Origin: Treponema sp.
Lineage (GTDB): Bacteria; Spirochaetota; Spirochaetia; Treponematales; Breznakiellaceae
DNA: 64,000 nucleotides
Assembly: GCA_009777735.1 (NCBI GenBank)
Contig: WRLF01000009.1
Location: forward strand, 52,304 to 116,303
Reading direction: 5' to 3'
A program made the translations under genes and the position numbers. Below the pieces are notes generated by a model, which saw only the letters and a program-made list of their open reading frames with translations, had not been told where the DNA came from and did not search any database. Positions 51,958-61,979 of this stretch are shown in pieces (the stretch's first letter is position 1; each line of letters begins with the position of its first letter).

Positions 51958-52674
51958 ATGACAATATGGTTTGCCAGCGGCAATCTCAACAAAAAAGCGG
52001 AACTTGCCGCCATTCTTCGCAATAACGGCGTTACGTGCAGTTTATTGATCCCGCAGGATGCCGGTCTGGAATTTAATCCCGACGAAACGGAAACCAGTTT
52101 CCATGGAAACGCTCTGCTCAAAGCCAAAGAATTGTATCGTGTGCTGAACAAACCCCACGCCGCTAGGTCTAACGTGAACACCGCAGACCCGCATCATTCC
52201 CGGTATCAGCCGGGGGATATGATCATTGCCGACGACTCAGGTATTTGCGTGGATGCCCTTGACGGCAGGCCGGGGATCCACTCGGCACGGTATGCCGGCA
52301 GGAATGTCAGCTATGACTCGATGCAAAACCCCATTGGCGGTGCTGTTGACGGTAAAAAACTGCAAGCACATGAACGTAACATACTGCTGCTGGAGGAACT
52401 TGGTACTACCACTCGAAGAACCGCCCGCTTTGTATGCGCCATGGTATTGTTGTTCAGCCTTGACCGTTTTTATTTCGCCCAGGAAACTTGTGAAGGAGAA
52501 ATTGTAAGAAGCATTGAGCAGGCAAAAGGCGCTGGCGGTTTCGGCTACGATCCGATTCTTTTCATCCCGGAGCTTAACCGCACAGTAGCAGAGCTGTCAG
52601 AAGAAGAAAAAAACACGATTAGCCACCGCGCAAAAGCAGGAAAAGTTATTGCAAGATTATTATGTCAAAACTAA
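51958..52674 (+). CDS. rdgB: XTP/dITP diphosphatase (RdgB/HAM1)
   Basis: A 238-residue Maf/Ham1-type pyrophosphatase. IWFASGNLNKKAELAAIL is the N-terminal substrate loop, IADDSGICVDALDGRPGIHS the active acidic cluster, and GAGGFGYDPILFIPELNRTV, then EKNTISHRAKAGKV the end. It removes non-canonical purine nucleotides such as dITP and XTP. About 20 residues between YRVLNKP and MIIADD (about residues 62-83) are extra relative to E. coli RdgB. Start ATG is two bases after the uxuB stop. Its last 13 bases overlap the helicase gene. Confidence 0.93.
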   Translation: MTIWFASGNLNKKAELAAILRNNGVTCSLLIPQDAGLEFNPDETETSFHGNALLKAKELYRVLNKPHAARSNVNTADPHHSRYQPGDMIIADDSGICVDALDGRPGIHSARYAGRNVSYDSMQNPIGGAVDGKKLQAHERNILLLEELGTTTRRTARFVCAMVLLFSLDRFYFAQETCEGEIVRSIEQAKGAGGFGYDPILFIPELNRTVAELSEEEKNTISHRAKAGKVIARLLCQN

Positions 52675-54785
52675 ACATCAAAGCTGAACTTAATGAACCG
52701 CAAATACAGGCAGTAACAAACACCGAAGGGCCGGTGTTGATCATTGCCGGAGCGGGTTCGGGAAAAACAAGAGTAATTACCTATCGCATCGCTTATATGC
52801 TCGAAAAAGGAATCCCCCAGAACGCCATACTTGCCCTTACCTTTACCAACAAGGCAGCAAAGGAAATGGAAACACGGGTGAAGGAGCTGACAGGGAAAAA
52901 ACTTCAAAACCTTACTGTCAGTACTTTTCACGCTTTCGGGCTTTCAATCATCAGGAATGAGGCTGAACTGTTGGGTTATCGTAAAAATTTTTCAATATAT
53001 GACGAGACCGATCGCATAACCCTGATGAAGGAAAGTTTACGCGAATGCCGCATGGCATCAAAAAAAGTTGACTTGTATGCCATGGGGCAGCTTTTTTCAA
53101 ACATAAAAACAGGGCTTGCGGATTGGGACAATGGTCCAGGAGAATACCTGCACCTGCAGCCGGTGTTTGAAGAATATCAGCATGGCCTTAAGGCATATAA
53201 CGCCGTTGATTTTGACGATCTGCTTGTCCTGCCCCTTGAACTCTTTGATCAATACCCTGATGTGCTGGAAAAATACTGCCGGCGATTCAAATACATCATG
53301 GTAGATGAATTTCAGGACACGAGTTTAATCCAGTACAGGCTGATGCGGCAATTGGTGATGAGCAGCTCGGACATTAATGCAAGCGCCAATATATGCGTAG
53401 TCGGCGATGACGATCAATCAATCTATTCCTGGCGGGGTGCAAATTACCAAAACCTTTTGCTGTTTGAACAGGATTTTCCCGATGTGAAAGAAATCAAGCT
53501 TGAGCAGAACTACAGGTCTACAACGACTATCCTTGAAGCGGCAAACGGTGTAATTGCACATAACTCGAGCCGAAAGAAAAAAACCCTCTGGTCGGGCAAG
53601 GAAGGCGGCAGGGCTATAGAGATTTTTTATCCCAAAGACGAAAGCGCCGAAGCGGAATTAATCGCTTCGCAGATCAGAAATATCCTGCATACGGACAAAC
53701 TGCGGTACCATGATTTTGGTGTGCTGACCAGAACGAATTCCCTTGCCGGGAATATTGAGGAAGCTTTTCTGGCTGAAAATATACCCTACAAAGTTTCCGG
53801 CGGTACGAGTTTTTTTCAGCGAAAAGAAATCAAGGACATCATTTCCTACCTCAGGGTAATTGCCAACCAGCAGGACGATATAAGCCTGTTGCGGATAATC
53901 AACACCCCAAGCCGGGGCATAGGTAAGTCAACTGTCGCTGTATTAAACGACATTGCAAAAAAGAACAATTCCTGCATCTGGGATGCGATTAACCGTCTGA
54001 ACCACGCACGTCAAGGCGGGCAGCAGCATTTATTCCAGGAAAAAAAAGATCTGTCCGGGCTGGAAGAATTTATACACTTGATTGAAAACCAGCAAGGCGA
54101 AATACTTGAACGGAAAAAGTCCAATGAAGAATCCGAGTCCAAAGGGCAGCGCTGGTCATTATCACAAAAAGTAAAATCGTTAATTGACTCTATAGATTAC
54201 TGGAGTTATTTAGTTCATGAGCACGGCAAGGATGAAAAAAAAGCCCGCTGGAAATACGGCAACATCGAACACTTTATCAGGATGATAGAAAACTGGGAAC
54301 GTGATTCAGATACTCTGGACTCTGGCCTGTACGCATGGCTTAACCGGATTAGCCTCATTACCCGTGACGATGGCGAGACAGATTCCCTGGGTAAAGTCAG
54401 CCTCATGACCATTCATTCGGCAAAAGGGCTGGAATTTCCGGTAGTTTTCATTGCCGGCGTTGAAGACGGGCTTATCCCTCACGAAAAAAGCATTGAGGCA
54501 AAAGATGCAGACGGCGAAGATGCCTTGCCGTCAGAAATTGCAGGAAGCATTGAAGAAGAACGGCGGCTTTTTTATGTTGCCATCACCCGCGCCCGTGAAA
54601 AGCTTTTCTTAAGCTCCTGCCAAAAACGCCGCCGCCAGCAAAGTACTGAAGAGTGCGAACCTTCACCTTTTCTGGAAGAAATTCCCCAGCACCTGATTCG
54701 GTTCCAAGATCCTCTTTCTGCCGATGACGAAGAAGCGTTAACCGACGATCTGCTGGCAAATATCAAAGCACAGCTTGGAGGGTAA
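52662..54785 (+). CDS. pcrA: UvrD/PcrA-type superfamily 1 DNA helicase
   Basis: A 707-residue helicase with all main SF1A motifs: LIIAGAGSGKTRVITYRIA (Walker A), TFTNKAAKEMETR, YIMVDEFQDTS (Walker B), VVGDDDQSIYSWRGANYQNL, LEQNYRSTTTILEAAN, TIHSAKGLEFPVVFIAGVED and FYVAITRARE. It unwinds duplex DNA 3' to 5' during repair and stalled-fork processing. Whether it is PcrA, UvrD or Rep in the strict sense is open; the short C-terminus (no long acidic tail) fits several. It overlaps rdgB by 13 bases, so it is translationally coupled. Confidence 0.93.
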   Translation: MSKLNIKAELNEPQIQAVTNTEGPVLIIAGAGSGKTRVITYRIAYMLEKGIPQNAILALTFTNKAAKEMETRVKELTGKKLQNLTVSTFHAFGLSIIRNEAELLGYRKNFSIYDETDRITLMKESLRECRMASKKVDLYAMGQLFSNIKTGLADWDNGPGEYLHLQPVFEEYQHGLKAYNAVDFDDLLVLPLELFDQYPDVLEKYCRRFKYIMVDEFQDTSLIQYRLMRQLVMSSSDINASANICVVGDDDQSIYSWRGANYQNLLLFEQDFPDVKEIKLEQNYRSTTTILEAANGVIAHNSSRKKKTLWSGKEGGRAIEIFYPKDESAEAELIASQIRNILHTDKLRYHDFGVLTRTNSLAGNIEEAFLAENIPYKVSGGTSFFQRKEIKDIISYLRVIANQQDDISLLRIINTPSRGIGKSTVAVLNDIAKKNNSCIWDAINRLNHARQGGQQHLFQEKKDLSGLEEFIHLIENQQGEILERKKSNEESESKGQRWSLSQKVKSLIDSIDYWSYLVHEHGKDEKKARWKYGNIEHFIRMIENWERDSDTLDSGLYAWLNRISLITRDDGETDSLGKVSLMTIHSAKGLEFPVVFIAGVEDGLIPHEKSIEAKDADGEDALPSEIAGSIEEERRLFYVAITRAREKLFLSSCQKRRRQQSTEECEPSPFLEEIPQHLIRFQDPLSADDEEALTDDLLANIKAQLGG

Positions 54786-54816
54786 GGGATTATTTTTCTG
54801 TCTCTTGTGTTTTAAT

Positions 54817-55464
54817 TTAATCCTTTACGGGAATGCGGTATCCCAAACTGATAGTGGTACGTAAGCCAATACCTAATGTAGTGTTATAATCAAGAATATC
54901 TGCTAAATCCCTCATGTAGTTTGACGGGAAGCGGAGGTGTAATAATGCCGATGTTCTAAAAAAAAGCGATGAATTTATTTCATAATCAAAACCCATGCCG
55001 GTAAGAAATCCTAACTGGCTGAATCTTCCGGGAGCGGAAGTTGATTTTCCGTCGACTCTATGATGAAAAACCATGTTATAATCAATGCCGATAATGGGAA
55101 ATAAAGTAATTACCTGTAAAGTAAAAGGATATTTCCACAAAAGGCTGAACCCGAACTGCAATATGTCCATACCGCCTTTTGTATCTCTTTCTCCGTCTGT
55201 TTCAGCTACATTTGTTAATAACCCATACGCAAATCTAATATTTATCTCTGTGTATATTGCTTCGAAAAATCCGAATCCGCCAAAACTAATATTTCTTATC
55301 CCGTTATAAACTGTCTCTCCTCCCCCAAAAGCATTCTCTTTCTTTACCCCATTATTGAAACTTATGTCCGTGAGCAATCCTCCTCCGGTGTTTAAACCTA
55401 TCTGCGTAAAACCATTGGCAATAACCAATAAAAATATAAGTATTACTAAAATATTTTTTTTCAT
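54817..55464 (-). CDS. Outer-membrane beta-barrel protein, small
   Basis: A 215-residue protein with a signal peptide: MKKNILVILIFLLVIANGFT then Q. The rest alternates polar and hydrophobic residues in strands such as FGGFGFFEAIYTEINIRFAY, LQFGFSLLWKYPFTLQVITL and FFRTSALLHLRF, ending in GLRTTISLGYRIPVKD. This is a typical eight- to ten-strand barrel. The ATG at 55464 is chosen over a longer reading from 55536 because of the signal peptide. Related proteins are common in treponemes, with no known role. It converges with the helicase, with a weak two-way end at 54786-54816. Confidence 0.75.
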   Translation of the reverse strand: MKKNILVILIFLLVIANGFTQIGLNTGGGLLTDISFNNGVKKENAFGGGETVYNGIRNISFGGFGFFEAIYTEINIRFAYGLLTNVAETDGERDTKGGMDILQFGFSLLWKYPFTLQVITLFPIIGIDYNMVFHHRVDGKSTSAPGRFSQLGFLTGMGFDYEINSSLFFRTSALLHLRFPSNYMRDLADILDYNTTLGIGLRTTISLGYRIPVKD

Positions 55465-55572
55465 CGTTCTGCACCTTCGGAATGACTTAGCCGACAAACA
55501 GGCGGCATGGATAAACAGCAAATTGACACCATGCATTATTAATTTTCCGTATTAATTTGTCAATATACTTCT

Positions 55573-58044
55573 CTACACCCCCAGCCTGTTCCTCCGCAGC
55601 AACTCGCCGGTGGTCTGTGCTGTAACCGGAACATAACCGGGCAGCGGCAGAATACGCTCGTGGATAGCGTCGATAATCCATTCTTCCTGGGGGAAGTACA
55701 GGTTTTCCATCTCCGCTGCCGGAGTGATCCAGTTACGGCTGCCAACTACAGCAACCGGCGCATCAAGGTAATCAAAAGCAAATGTCTGGACATTGCTGGC
55801 AACGGTGTGCAGAAACGAACCCCGTTCGGCGGCATCGCTCGCCAATAGCAGTTTGCCGGTTTTCTTTACCGATTCGATGATTGTTTCGTAATGCAATGGA
55901 TTGATAAAACGCAAATCGATTACTTCCGCGGAAATGCCGAATTTGGTCTCAAGTGTTTTTGCCACAGTCATTGCCTTGTACAATGTCGCACCGAGGGTAG
56001 CTATGGTGATGTCCTTGCCCTGCCTGCGGATTGCCGGTTCGCCTTCGGGAGTTTCGTAATAACCTTCGGGAACGCCACTTTTTTCAAACTGCTCGCCAAC
56101 ATCGTATAATAACTGACTCTCATAAAAGATCACCGGGTCGGTACCGCGCAGAGCCAGGTTCAACATGCCTTTTGCATCGTAAGGTGTGGCAGGGAAATAA
56201 GATTTCAGACCGGGAATGTGGGCGGTTATGGCAGCCCAATCCTGGCTGTGCTGTGCGCCGTATTTGTTCCCCACCGAAACCCGAACCACTAATGGCATTT
56301 GCAGCAGCCCGGCAGACATAGACTGCCATTTAGATGCCTGATTAAAAATTTCATCTCCGGCACGGCCCATAAAGTCGCAATACATCAGTTCTACTACGGC
56401 GCGGCCGCCTGATAGCGCATAACCAACGCCCGAACCCACAATGGCACCTTCGGAGATGGGGCTGTTGAACAGCCGGTTGTAGGGCAACAATTCCGTCAAA
56501 CCGCGGTACACGGCAAACGCGCCTCCCCAGTCGCGGTTTTCTTCACCCCAGGCTGCCATGGTAGGGTCTATGGTAAAGCGGTGGAGCATTGCTTCAAAAA
56601 GCCCGTCACGGTACTGGAAGACTTTGTTTTTGGAAACAGGTTTGCCGTCAGCATCGAATGCGTAGCGGACTTTGCCTGCCAGCGCCTTGACACGGAGGTT
56701 TTCGGCAACCGGCTGTGACAGCACCGGCTGGCGGTCGTCAAATTTTTCCGCCCTGCCGTTGCTGAACATCACCGATTCGATAAATGCCCCGCCCAGCCGC
56801 GGCGACACTTCGTCATTGACGGCCAGTTTCACCACCTCAAAGAGTTTAGCTTTTATTTTTTCATGGAGGCTGTCCAGTTCGGATTTATTGGCAGCTTTAT
56901 TATCAATTAAATATTGCCCGTACTCGTTGATTGAATCCGCATCCTGCCACAGTTTGAGTTCTTCTGGAGTGCGGTAACTGGAAGCGTCAGACGGGGAATG
57001 GCCTGAGATGCGGTACGTCATGGTATCAAGCAATACCGGCCCCTTGCCGGCAAGCAGGATTTCTTTCTTGCGGATTATGGCATCGGCAACGGCAAGAGGG
57101 TTGTACCCGTCAACCCGCTCGGCATGCATATTTTCGGGATTAACACCTGCGCCAACCCGCGCCATAATACCGTAACCCATTGTTTCACCGGAGGTTTGTC
57201 CGCCCATGCCGTAAAAATTGTTAAAGAAATTAAACAAAATCGGCGGGGCACCACCCAGTTTCTCCGGCCACAGGCTGCGGTACTGATCCATGGCAGAAAG
57301 CATCATCGCCTCCCAGACCGGGCCGCAGCCCATGGAAGCGTCACCGATGTTGGCAATGACGATCCCGGGTTTGCCGTTGATCCGTTTGTACAGGGCGCTG
57401 CCTGTGGCAATATCCGCCGAACCGCCGACAATGGCATTGTTGGGCATTGATCCGAACGGGGTAAAGAACGCATGCATAGAACCGCCAAGCCCCCGGTTGA
57501 TTCCGGCTTTGCGGGCAAAAATTTCAGCGAGAGTTCCATACAAGACAAAATTTTCTGCCAAATCGCGCAAATCTGAATTTGAAATTTTTTCCGCAATGCT
57601 CAAAGTCTCACCATCAAGGAAATTTTTCATTATCCCTTCAAGCCGCTTCTCGCCTTCTGCATTAAGCGACATTTGCCACAACGATGAAAAACACTTGGCA
57701 AGAATTTCCCCGTGGCTGCGGTGGCTTCCAAAAATGTAATCATCGGTTGTAAGGTTCAAACTCTGCCCAACGGCAGAAGCTTCCTGCCCCATGCTCAAGT
57801 GGGCCGGCCCCATGTGGTTGTACTCGATCCCGTTCCATGTTCCTTGAGTTTTAAATGTGTTAAGCATATTTTCAAATTCACGAATCACTACCATGTCATA
57901 CCAGGCACGGATCAGCCGGTCTTTACCGTACAGACTGTCTTCTTTTTTAAAATCAGGTTTGTACTGATTTACCGGAATGTCTTTGAGTTTAAGAATTTGC
58001 GGTTTCCGTACTTCTTTTGGATCAACAATCATTGCTTTAGGCAT
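55573..58044 (-). CDS. 2-oxoacid dehydrogenase E1, alpha and beta fused
   Basis: An 823-residue fusion. Residues about 40-430 are the E1-alpha part: [50 protein letters not shown] and [16 protein letters not shown] (thiamine diphosphate). Residues about 470-823 are E1-beta, with [40 protein letters not shown] and [20 protein letters not shown]. It decarboxylates pyruvate, or possibly acetoin or a branched-chain 2-oxoacid. Most relatives have two genes; a fused gene is known but less common. AAGGAGGG lies before the ATG. It is the last gene of deoR-E2-E3-E1. Confidence 0.9.
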   Translation of the reverse strand: MPKAMIVDPKEVRKPQILKLKDIPVNQYKPDFKKEDSLYGKDRLIRAWYDMVVIREFENMLNTFKTQGTWNGIEYNHMGPAHLSMGQEASAVGQSLNLTTDDYIFGSHRSHGEILAKCFSSLWQMSLNAEGEKRLEGIMKNFLDGETLSIAEKISNSDLRDLAENFVLYGTLAEIFARKAGINRGLGGSMHAFFTPFGSMPNNAIVGGSADIATGSALYKRINGKPGIVIANIGDASMGCGPVWEAMMLSAMDQYRSLWPEKLGGAPPILFNFFNNFYGMGGQTSGETMGYGIMARVGAGVNPENMHAERVDGYNPLAVADAIIRKKEILLAGKGPVLLDTMTYRISGHSPSDASSYRTPEELKLWQDADSINEYGQYLIDNKAANKSELDSLHEKIKAKLFEVVKLAVNDEVSPRLGGAFIESVMFSNGRAEKFDDRQPVLSQPVAENLRVKALAGKVRYAFDADGKPVSKNKVFQYRDGLFEAMLHRFTIDPTMAAWGEENRDWGGAFAVYRGLTELLPYNRLFNSPISEGAIVGSGVGYALSGGRAVVELMYCDFMGRAGDEIFNQASKWQSMSAGLLQMPLVVRVSVGNKYGAQHSQDWAAITAHIPGLKSYFPATPYDAKGMLNLALRGTDPVIFYESQLLYDVGEQFEKSGVPEGYYETPEGEPAIRRQGKDITIATLGATLYKAMTVAKTLETKFGISAEVIDLRFINPLHYETIIESVKKTGKLLLASDAAERGSFLHTVASNVQTFAFDYLDAPVAVVGSRNWITPAAEMENLYFPQEEWIIDAIHERILPLPGYVPVTAQTTGELLRRNRLGV

Positions 58045-58056
58045 ATAGCCCTCCTT

Positions 58057-58082
58057 GTTATCTGTTATCTGTTATCTGTTAT
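58057..58082. repeat. Heptanucleotide repeat (GTTATCT) x 3.7 at the lpd stop
   Basis: Three full copies and a partial fourth. The lpd stop codon (58065-58067) lies inside it, so the end of lpd reads as codons of the repeat. It separates lpd from the ribosome-binding site of the E1 gene. Confidence 0.9.
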
Positions 58083-59447
58083 ATTCCACACCACATCACG
58101 GATAAGTTCGCTTACCGTTGGATGGGGGAAAATTAATTCTTTGACATCATCGATTCTCAATTCCTGTTCGATGAGGGCTGCGCCGCCCCAGATAAATTCC
58201 GATGAATAGGCGCCGACAGCATGGATACCAAGAATACGGCGGTCTGCGGCGTTGGCTATTACCTTGACTGTACCTATACCGGCAAAAGTATTTTCTGCGG
58301 AAAAGCGGCCCGAATACGTCATGGGCAGGCTTGCTTTAAGAATGGGAATCCCCTGAGCCTCCGCATCCTGTTCTGTTATACCCACACCGGCAGATTCGGT
58401 TAGACAGAAAACCGCCCAGGGAATTGCGTTACTGCGCCAGCGATCTTTTTTTCCAAGCATATCCGCAACGGCAACCTCCGCCATGCGGTAGGCCGAGTGA
58501 GCTAACAAACTTTTTCCGGTTACGTCTCCGGCAGCCCAAATACCGGGAATGTTTGTCCGCATACGATCATCTGCCACAACGCCGGAGGGCGTAACATCAA
58601 TGCCGGCTGCCTTCGCTCCCCAGGTGTCCAACACAGGCCGCCGCCCGATAGCTACGAGAATGAGGTCTGCTTCCAATGTTTCAGTTTTTCCTTCTTTCGT
58701 AGTGTAAAACGTAGTCGATTTTTCAAATTTATCCACTTTGCAGCCCATTTTAAAATTAACATTCTTCATGGAGCGGCGGACAACAGGTGACTGCTCCCTG
58801 TCCATAAAGGGAAGAATCTCATCCATCATCTCGATAATGGTAACTTCCGATCCAAGTGCAGAAAATATATCGGCAAATTCAACACCCATAACACCGCCGC
58901 CAATAACTGCCAGCCTTTTAGGAACCTTTTCCACAGAGAGAATGCCGGTAGAATCAACCGCCAGGGGATTGTCCTTTAAACCGGGGATGGGCGGCATTAC
59001 CGAAAATGATCCGGTACAGACCAGGATATTTTTCGTATCGTATTCATTGTTTCCGTTAGGCATAATCGAACGCACTCTTGCCGGTTTATCTCCGGAAGCG
59101 GCATTGAGAATTTCTCCCCTTCCCTTGATCACTTCAACGCCAAAGTGCTTCATTTTGCTTTCAATCCCGGCACGCAGTTTGCTGATAACTTCTGCTTTCC
59201 AGTTCTGAACAGCTTTCCAGTCAAAAGATACACCCTCAGCCTGTATCCCGAATTTGTGCGCTTCCTTAGCATGGACATACAGCTTTGCTGAATTGAGCAG
59301 GGTTTTAGTGGGAATACATCCTACGTTAAGACACGTCCCTCCCAAATGCTCTTCTTCGATTAACAGGACTTTTTTCTTTGCATGTCCCAGCCGTTCCGCC
59401 GCAAGGTATCCGGCAGGACCGCCGCCAATAATAATTGTATCGTACAT
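58065..59447 (-). CDS. lpdA: Dihydrolipoyl dehydrogenase (E3)
   Basis: A 460-residue flavoprotein. [20 protein letters not shown] binds [23 protein letters not shown] holds the redox-active disulphide (Cys45/Cys50 region). [20 protein letters not shown] binds NAD, and [20 protein letters not shown] completes the FAD site. The C-terminal [11 protein letters not shown] holds the catalytic His-Glu pair. It re-oxidises dihydrolipoamide on E2 and makes NADH. An AGGAGA site lies before the ATG at 59447, nine bases after the E2 stop. The last residues (NITDNR) are set by the heptamer repeat. Confidence 0.96.
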   Translation of the reverse strand: MYDTIIIGGGPAGYLAAERLGHAKKKVLLIEEEHLGGTCLNVGCIPTKTLLNSAKLYVHAKEAHKFGIQAEGVSFDWKAVQNWKAEVISKLRAGIESKMKHFGVEVIKGRGEILNAASGDKPARVRSIMPNGNNEYDTKNILVCTGSFSVMPPIPGLKDNPLAVDSTGILSVEKVPKRLAVIGGGVMGVEFADIFSALGSEVTIIEMMDEILPFMDREQSPVVRRSMKNVNFKMGCKVDKFEKSTTFYTTKEGKTETLEADLILVAIGRRPVLDTWGAKAAGIDVTPSGVVADDRMRTNIPGIWAAGDVTGKSLLAHSAYRMAEVAVADMLGKKDRWRSNAIPWAVFCLTESAGVGITEQDAEAQGIPILKASLPMTYSGRFSAENTFAGIGTVKVIANAADRRILGIHAVGAYSSEFIWGGAALIEQELRIDDVKELIFPHPTVSELIRDVVWNITDNR

Positions 59448-59456
59448 ATTTTCTCC

Positions 59457-60842
59457 TTAACCTGTAATTAACAGCAGATCGATATCTGCTATTGCTTCGC
59501 CCAGAGCCTTGAGGAAACGTGCCGCCGGCGCTCCATCCACTACTTGATGATTTATGGTCAGACTAAAACCAATGTGGGGTTCATAAACGGGGATCAGGGA
59601 TCGGGGATCGGGGACCGGGGGTACTGCGGGTTTAAGTTCGATATTGCAAACGCCAAGGATGGCTACTTCGGGGATGTTGAGTACGGGGGTGAAGCTGGTA
59701 ATCCCAAGGCTGCCAAGGTTTGTAACGGTGAATGTTGAACCGGAAAGTTCATCCGGCTTTGCACTGCCGTTCTGGCAGGCTGTGGCAAGCCGTTTTGCCT
59801 CTGAAGAAATCTGCGCCAGTGACAAAAGATTGGCATTGCGAATAACGGGTACCATGAGGCCTCGCGGCGTATCCACTGCCATCCCCAAATGCACCAGTCC
59901 AAAAGTCGTAACGGTGTCGCCGGTTTTGTGAGCATTCATGTATGAAAAACGGGGCAGCACGCGCGAAACAGCAAAGAGGATAAGGTCATTAACCGTAATT
60001 TTTGCAAAACTGTCATTTTCGGAAGTTTTCATCCTTGCACGAAGTTCCTGCAAACGGCTGACCGGAGCGGAACTATTGAGGGTAAATTGTGCTGTTTCCG
60101 CAAGGGATTTATGCATACGGTCGGCAATGATTTTACGGATGCCTTTTATTTCAGTAGAGGATTCTGCAGGGAGCGGCCCAGCACCTAAATTCTCAGCACC
60201 CAATAATTTAGGTGCTGGAGATGTGAGGTCTGCTGATGTAATCCGTCCTCCTATGCCGCTGCCGGCTGCCGGTACTGCCGTTGGCCCTGCAGCTTTTGCC
60301 GCCGCCGTCATGGGAGGCCGTGTTTCCAGGGCCGCTTGCACATCCCGTTCAATGACCCTGCCGCCCGGTCCGGTGCCAGGTACCATTTCTGTGGCCAGGG
60401 CTTCTTTCTCAGCCAGATTCCGTGCACGAGGGGAGACTGGGGAATGGGGAGAAGAGGACGGGGGCGTTGCGGGGGGGTCCCCCGCAGAGGGGGGTAGCGG
60501 AAAAGCCGGAGGCTTTGGAGCGAGGGGGGAGACTTCCCCCCCATTACCCTGATCCCTGATCCCTGGTCCCTGATCCCTGCTTATTAACTCCTCCCAGTTC
60601 TCGCCTGCCGCGCCGATAACGGCAATCGGATCCAATACCGGGACATCGTCGCCGGCGGGACGGAGAATTTTCAACACGATGCCGTTTACCCCTGCCGGAA
60701 CTTCAAAGGCGGCTTTATCGGTTTCAACCGAACAAACCGCAGTCTCCTCGGTTACATTGTCGCCTTCGTTTACTTTCCAGTCCACGATAATACAGGATTC
60801 GACGGTGTTCCCCTGACGGGGTAAAATCAAAACATGTGCCAT
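59457..60842 (-). CDS. Dihydrolipoamide acyltransferase (E2) with two repeat-encoded insertions
   Basis: A 461-residue E2. Residues 1-80 are the lipoyl domain with VETDKAAFEVPA. A linker follows, then a peripheral-subunit-binding domain around 140-175 (PRARNLAEKE ... GPGGRVIERDVQAAL). The catalytic domain covers about 225-461, with KGIRKIIADRMHKSLAETAQ and NHQVVDGAPAARFLKAL (catalytic His432). A copy of the G-rich repeat encodes part of the linker (residues about 88-98, RDQGPGIRDQG). A second copy encodes residues about 407-418 (PVPDPRSLIPV) in the catalytic domain, 14 residues before the active histidine. A proline-rich, repeat-like section lies between 100 and 135. First enzyme gene after deoR. 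Confidence 0.92.
   Translation of the reverse strand: MAHVLILPRQGNTVESCIIVDWKVNEGDNVTEETAVCSVETDKAAFEVPAGVNGIVLKILRPAGDDVPVLDPIAVIGAAGENWEELISRDQGPGIRDQGNGGEVSPLAPKPPAFPLPPSAGDPPATPPSSSPHSPVSPRARNLAEKEALATEMVPGTGPGGRVIERDVQAALETRPPMTAAAKAAGPTAVPAAGSGIGGRITSADLTSPAPKLLGAENLGAGPLPAESSTEIKGIRKIIADRMHKSLAETAQFTLNSSAPVSRLQELRARMKTSENDSFAKITVNDLILFAVSRVLPRFSYMNAHKTGDTVTTFGLVHLGMAVDTPRGLMVPVIRNANLLSLAQISSEAKRLATACQNGSAKPDELSGSTFTVTNLGSLGITSFTPVLNIPEVAILGVCNIELKPAVPPVPDPRSLIPVYEPHIGFSLTINHQVVDGAPAARFLKALGEAIADIDLLLITG
59588..59621. repeat. G-rich dispersed repeat inside the E2 catalytic domain
   Basis: GGGGATCAGGGATCGGGGAT units, 34 bases, in frame with E2; on the minus strand they give PVPDPRSLIP. 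Family of 31961. Confidence 0.92.
60547..60579. repeat. G-rich dispersed repeat inside the E2 linker
   Basis: CCCTGATCCCTGATCCCTGG type units. Here the G-rich strand is the coding strand and yields RDQGPGIRDQG, the opposite orientation to the copy at 59588. Confidence 0.92.
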
Positions 60843-60853
60843 AGTACATCCTC

Positions 60854-61615
60854 CTAAACAGAAACTTTTGAAACAGAAATTCCGGCTTCCCGCAGTTCTG
60901 CTTCCGCCGTGCCGTCCAGACCGCTGTCGGTAAGAATCAAATCCATGGCTGACAGAGGCAGCACGCTGGAAAAACCAACTTTACCATATTTGCCCGAATC
61001 CGCTGTGAGCACGGTCGTTTGAGCATGGGACTTCATTGCCTTGACAATTTCCGCTCCTTCCATCAAATGGGTGGTCATGCCGCGCTCCAGGGAAAAACCG
61101 TCTGTGCCGACAAAAGCCAGGCGGACATTGACGCGGCTGATGGTTTCCAGTGCAATCGGGCCTACCATTGATTCTGTGGAACGGCGGAACTCGCCGCCGG
61201 TCATGGTGATTTGTAAATTGGGATTCATGCGAGCGTAGGAAAAAACCAGGGTGGAATTCGTGACAATGTGTATGTCCCTCTTTCCGGCAAGATACCGGGC
61301 AATAAGGGCCGTCGTTGTCCCCGCCTCAATCATGATAACATCGCCGTCACGTACCAGTTCCGCCGCAGCCCGCGCAATGGCGTTCTTTTGCTCAAGGCAG
61401 ACCCGCTGCCGCTCCAGAATGTCCCGGTGCAGGGCAGGCGCTGCCCCTCCACGGTGCCGGTTAATCCAGCCCTTGTCTTCCAGGGTGCGAAAATCCCCGC
61501 GGATGGTCACCTCAGAAAACCCCAAATCGCGGGCCAAATCGGTGACTGTCACCGTTCCGTTCTCGGAAAGCCGATCGAGGATTATTCGTTCACGTTCATT
61601 GAGTTCCGCTACCAC
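60854..61615 (-). CDS. DeoR-family regulator of the 2-oxoacid dehydrogenase operon
   Basis: A 253-residue repressor. The N-terminal helix-turn-helix is LARDLGFSEVTIRGDFRTLE followed by KGWINRHRGGAA. The sensor has DVIMIEAGTTTALIARYLAG, HIVTNSTLVFSYA, MTGGEFRRSTESMVGP and FVGTDGF. It starts at a GTG (61615) with GGAG eight bases before. The E2 gene begins 11 bases after its stop, so it is the first gene of the operon and probably controls it. The usual ligand is a sugar phosphate; why it should govern a 2-oxoacid dehydrogenase is not clear. Confidence 0.87.
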   Translation of the reverse strand: MVAELNERERIILDRLSENGTVTVTDLARDLGFSEVTIRGDFRTLEDKGWINRHRGGAAPALHRDILERQRVCLEQKNAIARAAAELVRDGDVIMIEAGTTTALIARYLAGKRDIHIVTNSTLVFSYARMNPNLQITMTGGEFRRSTESMVGPIALETISRVNVRLAFVGTDGFSLERGMTTHLMEGAEIVKAMKSHAQTTVLTADSGKYGKVGFSSVLPLSAMDLILTDSGLDGTAEAELREAGISVSKVSV

Positions 61616-61616
61616 T

Positions 61617-61652
61617 TGTCAGCTCCGCTGCCATTGTCAGCTCCGTTGTCAT
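61617..61652. repeat. 18-bp tandem duplication upstream of deoR
   Basis: TTGTCAGCTCCGCTGCCA and TTGTCAGCTCCGTTGTCA follow each other, with two differences. They lie in the leader just before the GTG start, covering its ribosome-binding site, and could form a pair of regulator sites. Confidence 0.7.
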
Positions 61653-61763
61653 TGCATTTCCCTTTTGAAAACCTTTCGTTATACTTTCGATTTTATATCA
61701 TTTTGGGGGATATGGCAAGAGGGTGAATTGCATTTTTTTCGATAATATGAAATACTAAATCCA

Positions 61764-61979
61764 ATGAACACCAAGGAATTGGAATTTTCTGTTTTTTGTA
61801 TAGAAAGTGTCGCGGAAAAATTGAGGCTGACCGGCAGAGAAATATACAAACTGCTGACGGAAAAAAGCGAAATACTGGATGACTATATAATTCCGTGCTA
61901 CCCGGCGCTCCATACCCAGGGAAAAGAATATATCGTTGATGATATTGTTAATTTTTTGCAGGAAAAAGGTGTTATATAG
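61764..61979 (+). CDS. DUF3791-family protein
   Basis: A 71-residue protein: FSVFCIESVAEKLRLTGREI then YKLLTEKSEILDDYIIPCYP and LHTQGKEYIVDDIVNFLQEK. This is the compact helical DUF3791 pattern. Such proteins stand directly before DUF3990 genes, as here, and are plausible antitoxins or targeting partners. Overlaps the next gene by one base. Function not established. Confidence 0.82.
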   Translation: MNTKELEFSVFCIESVAEKLRLTGREIYKLLTEKSEILDDYIIPCYPALHTQGKEYIVDDIVNFLQEKGVI

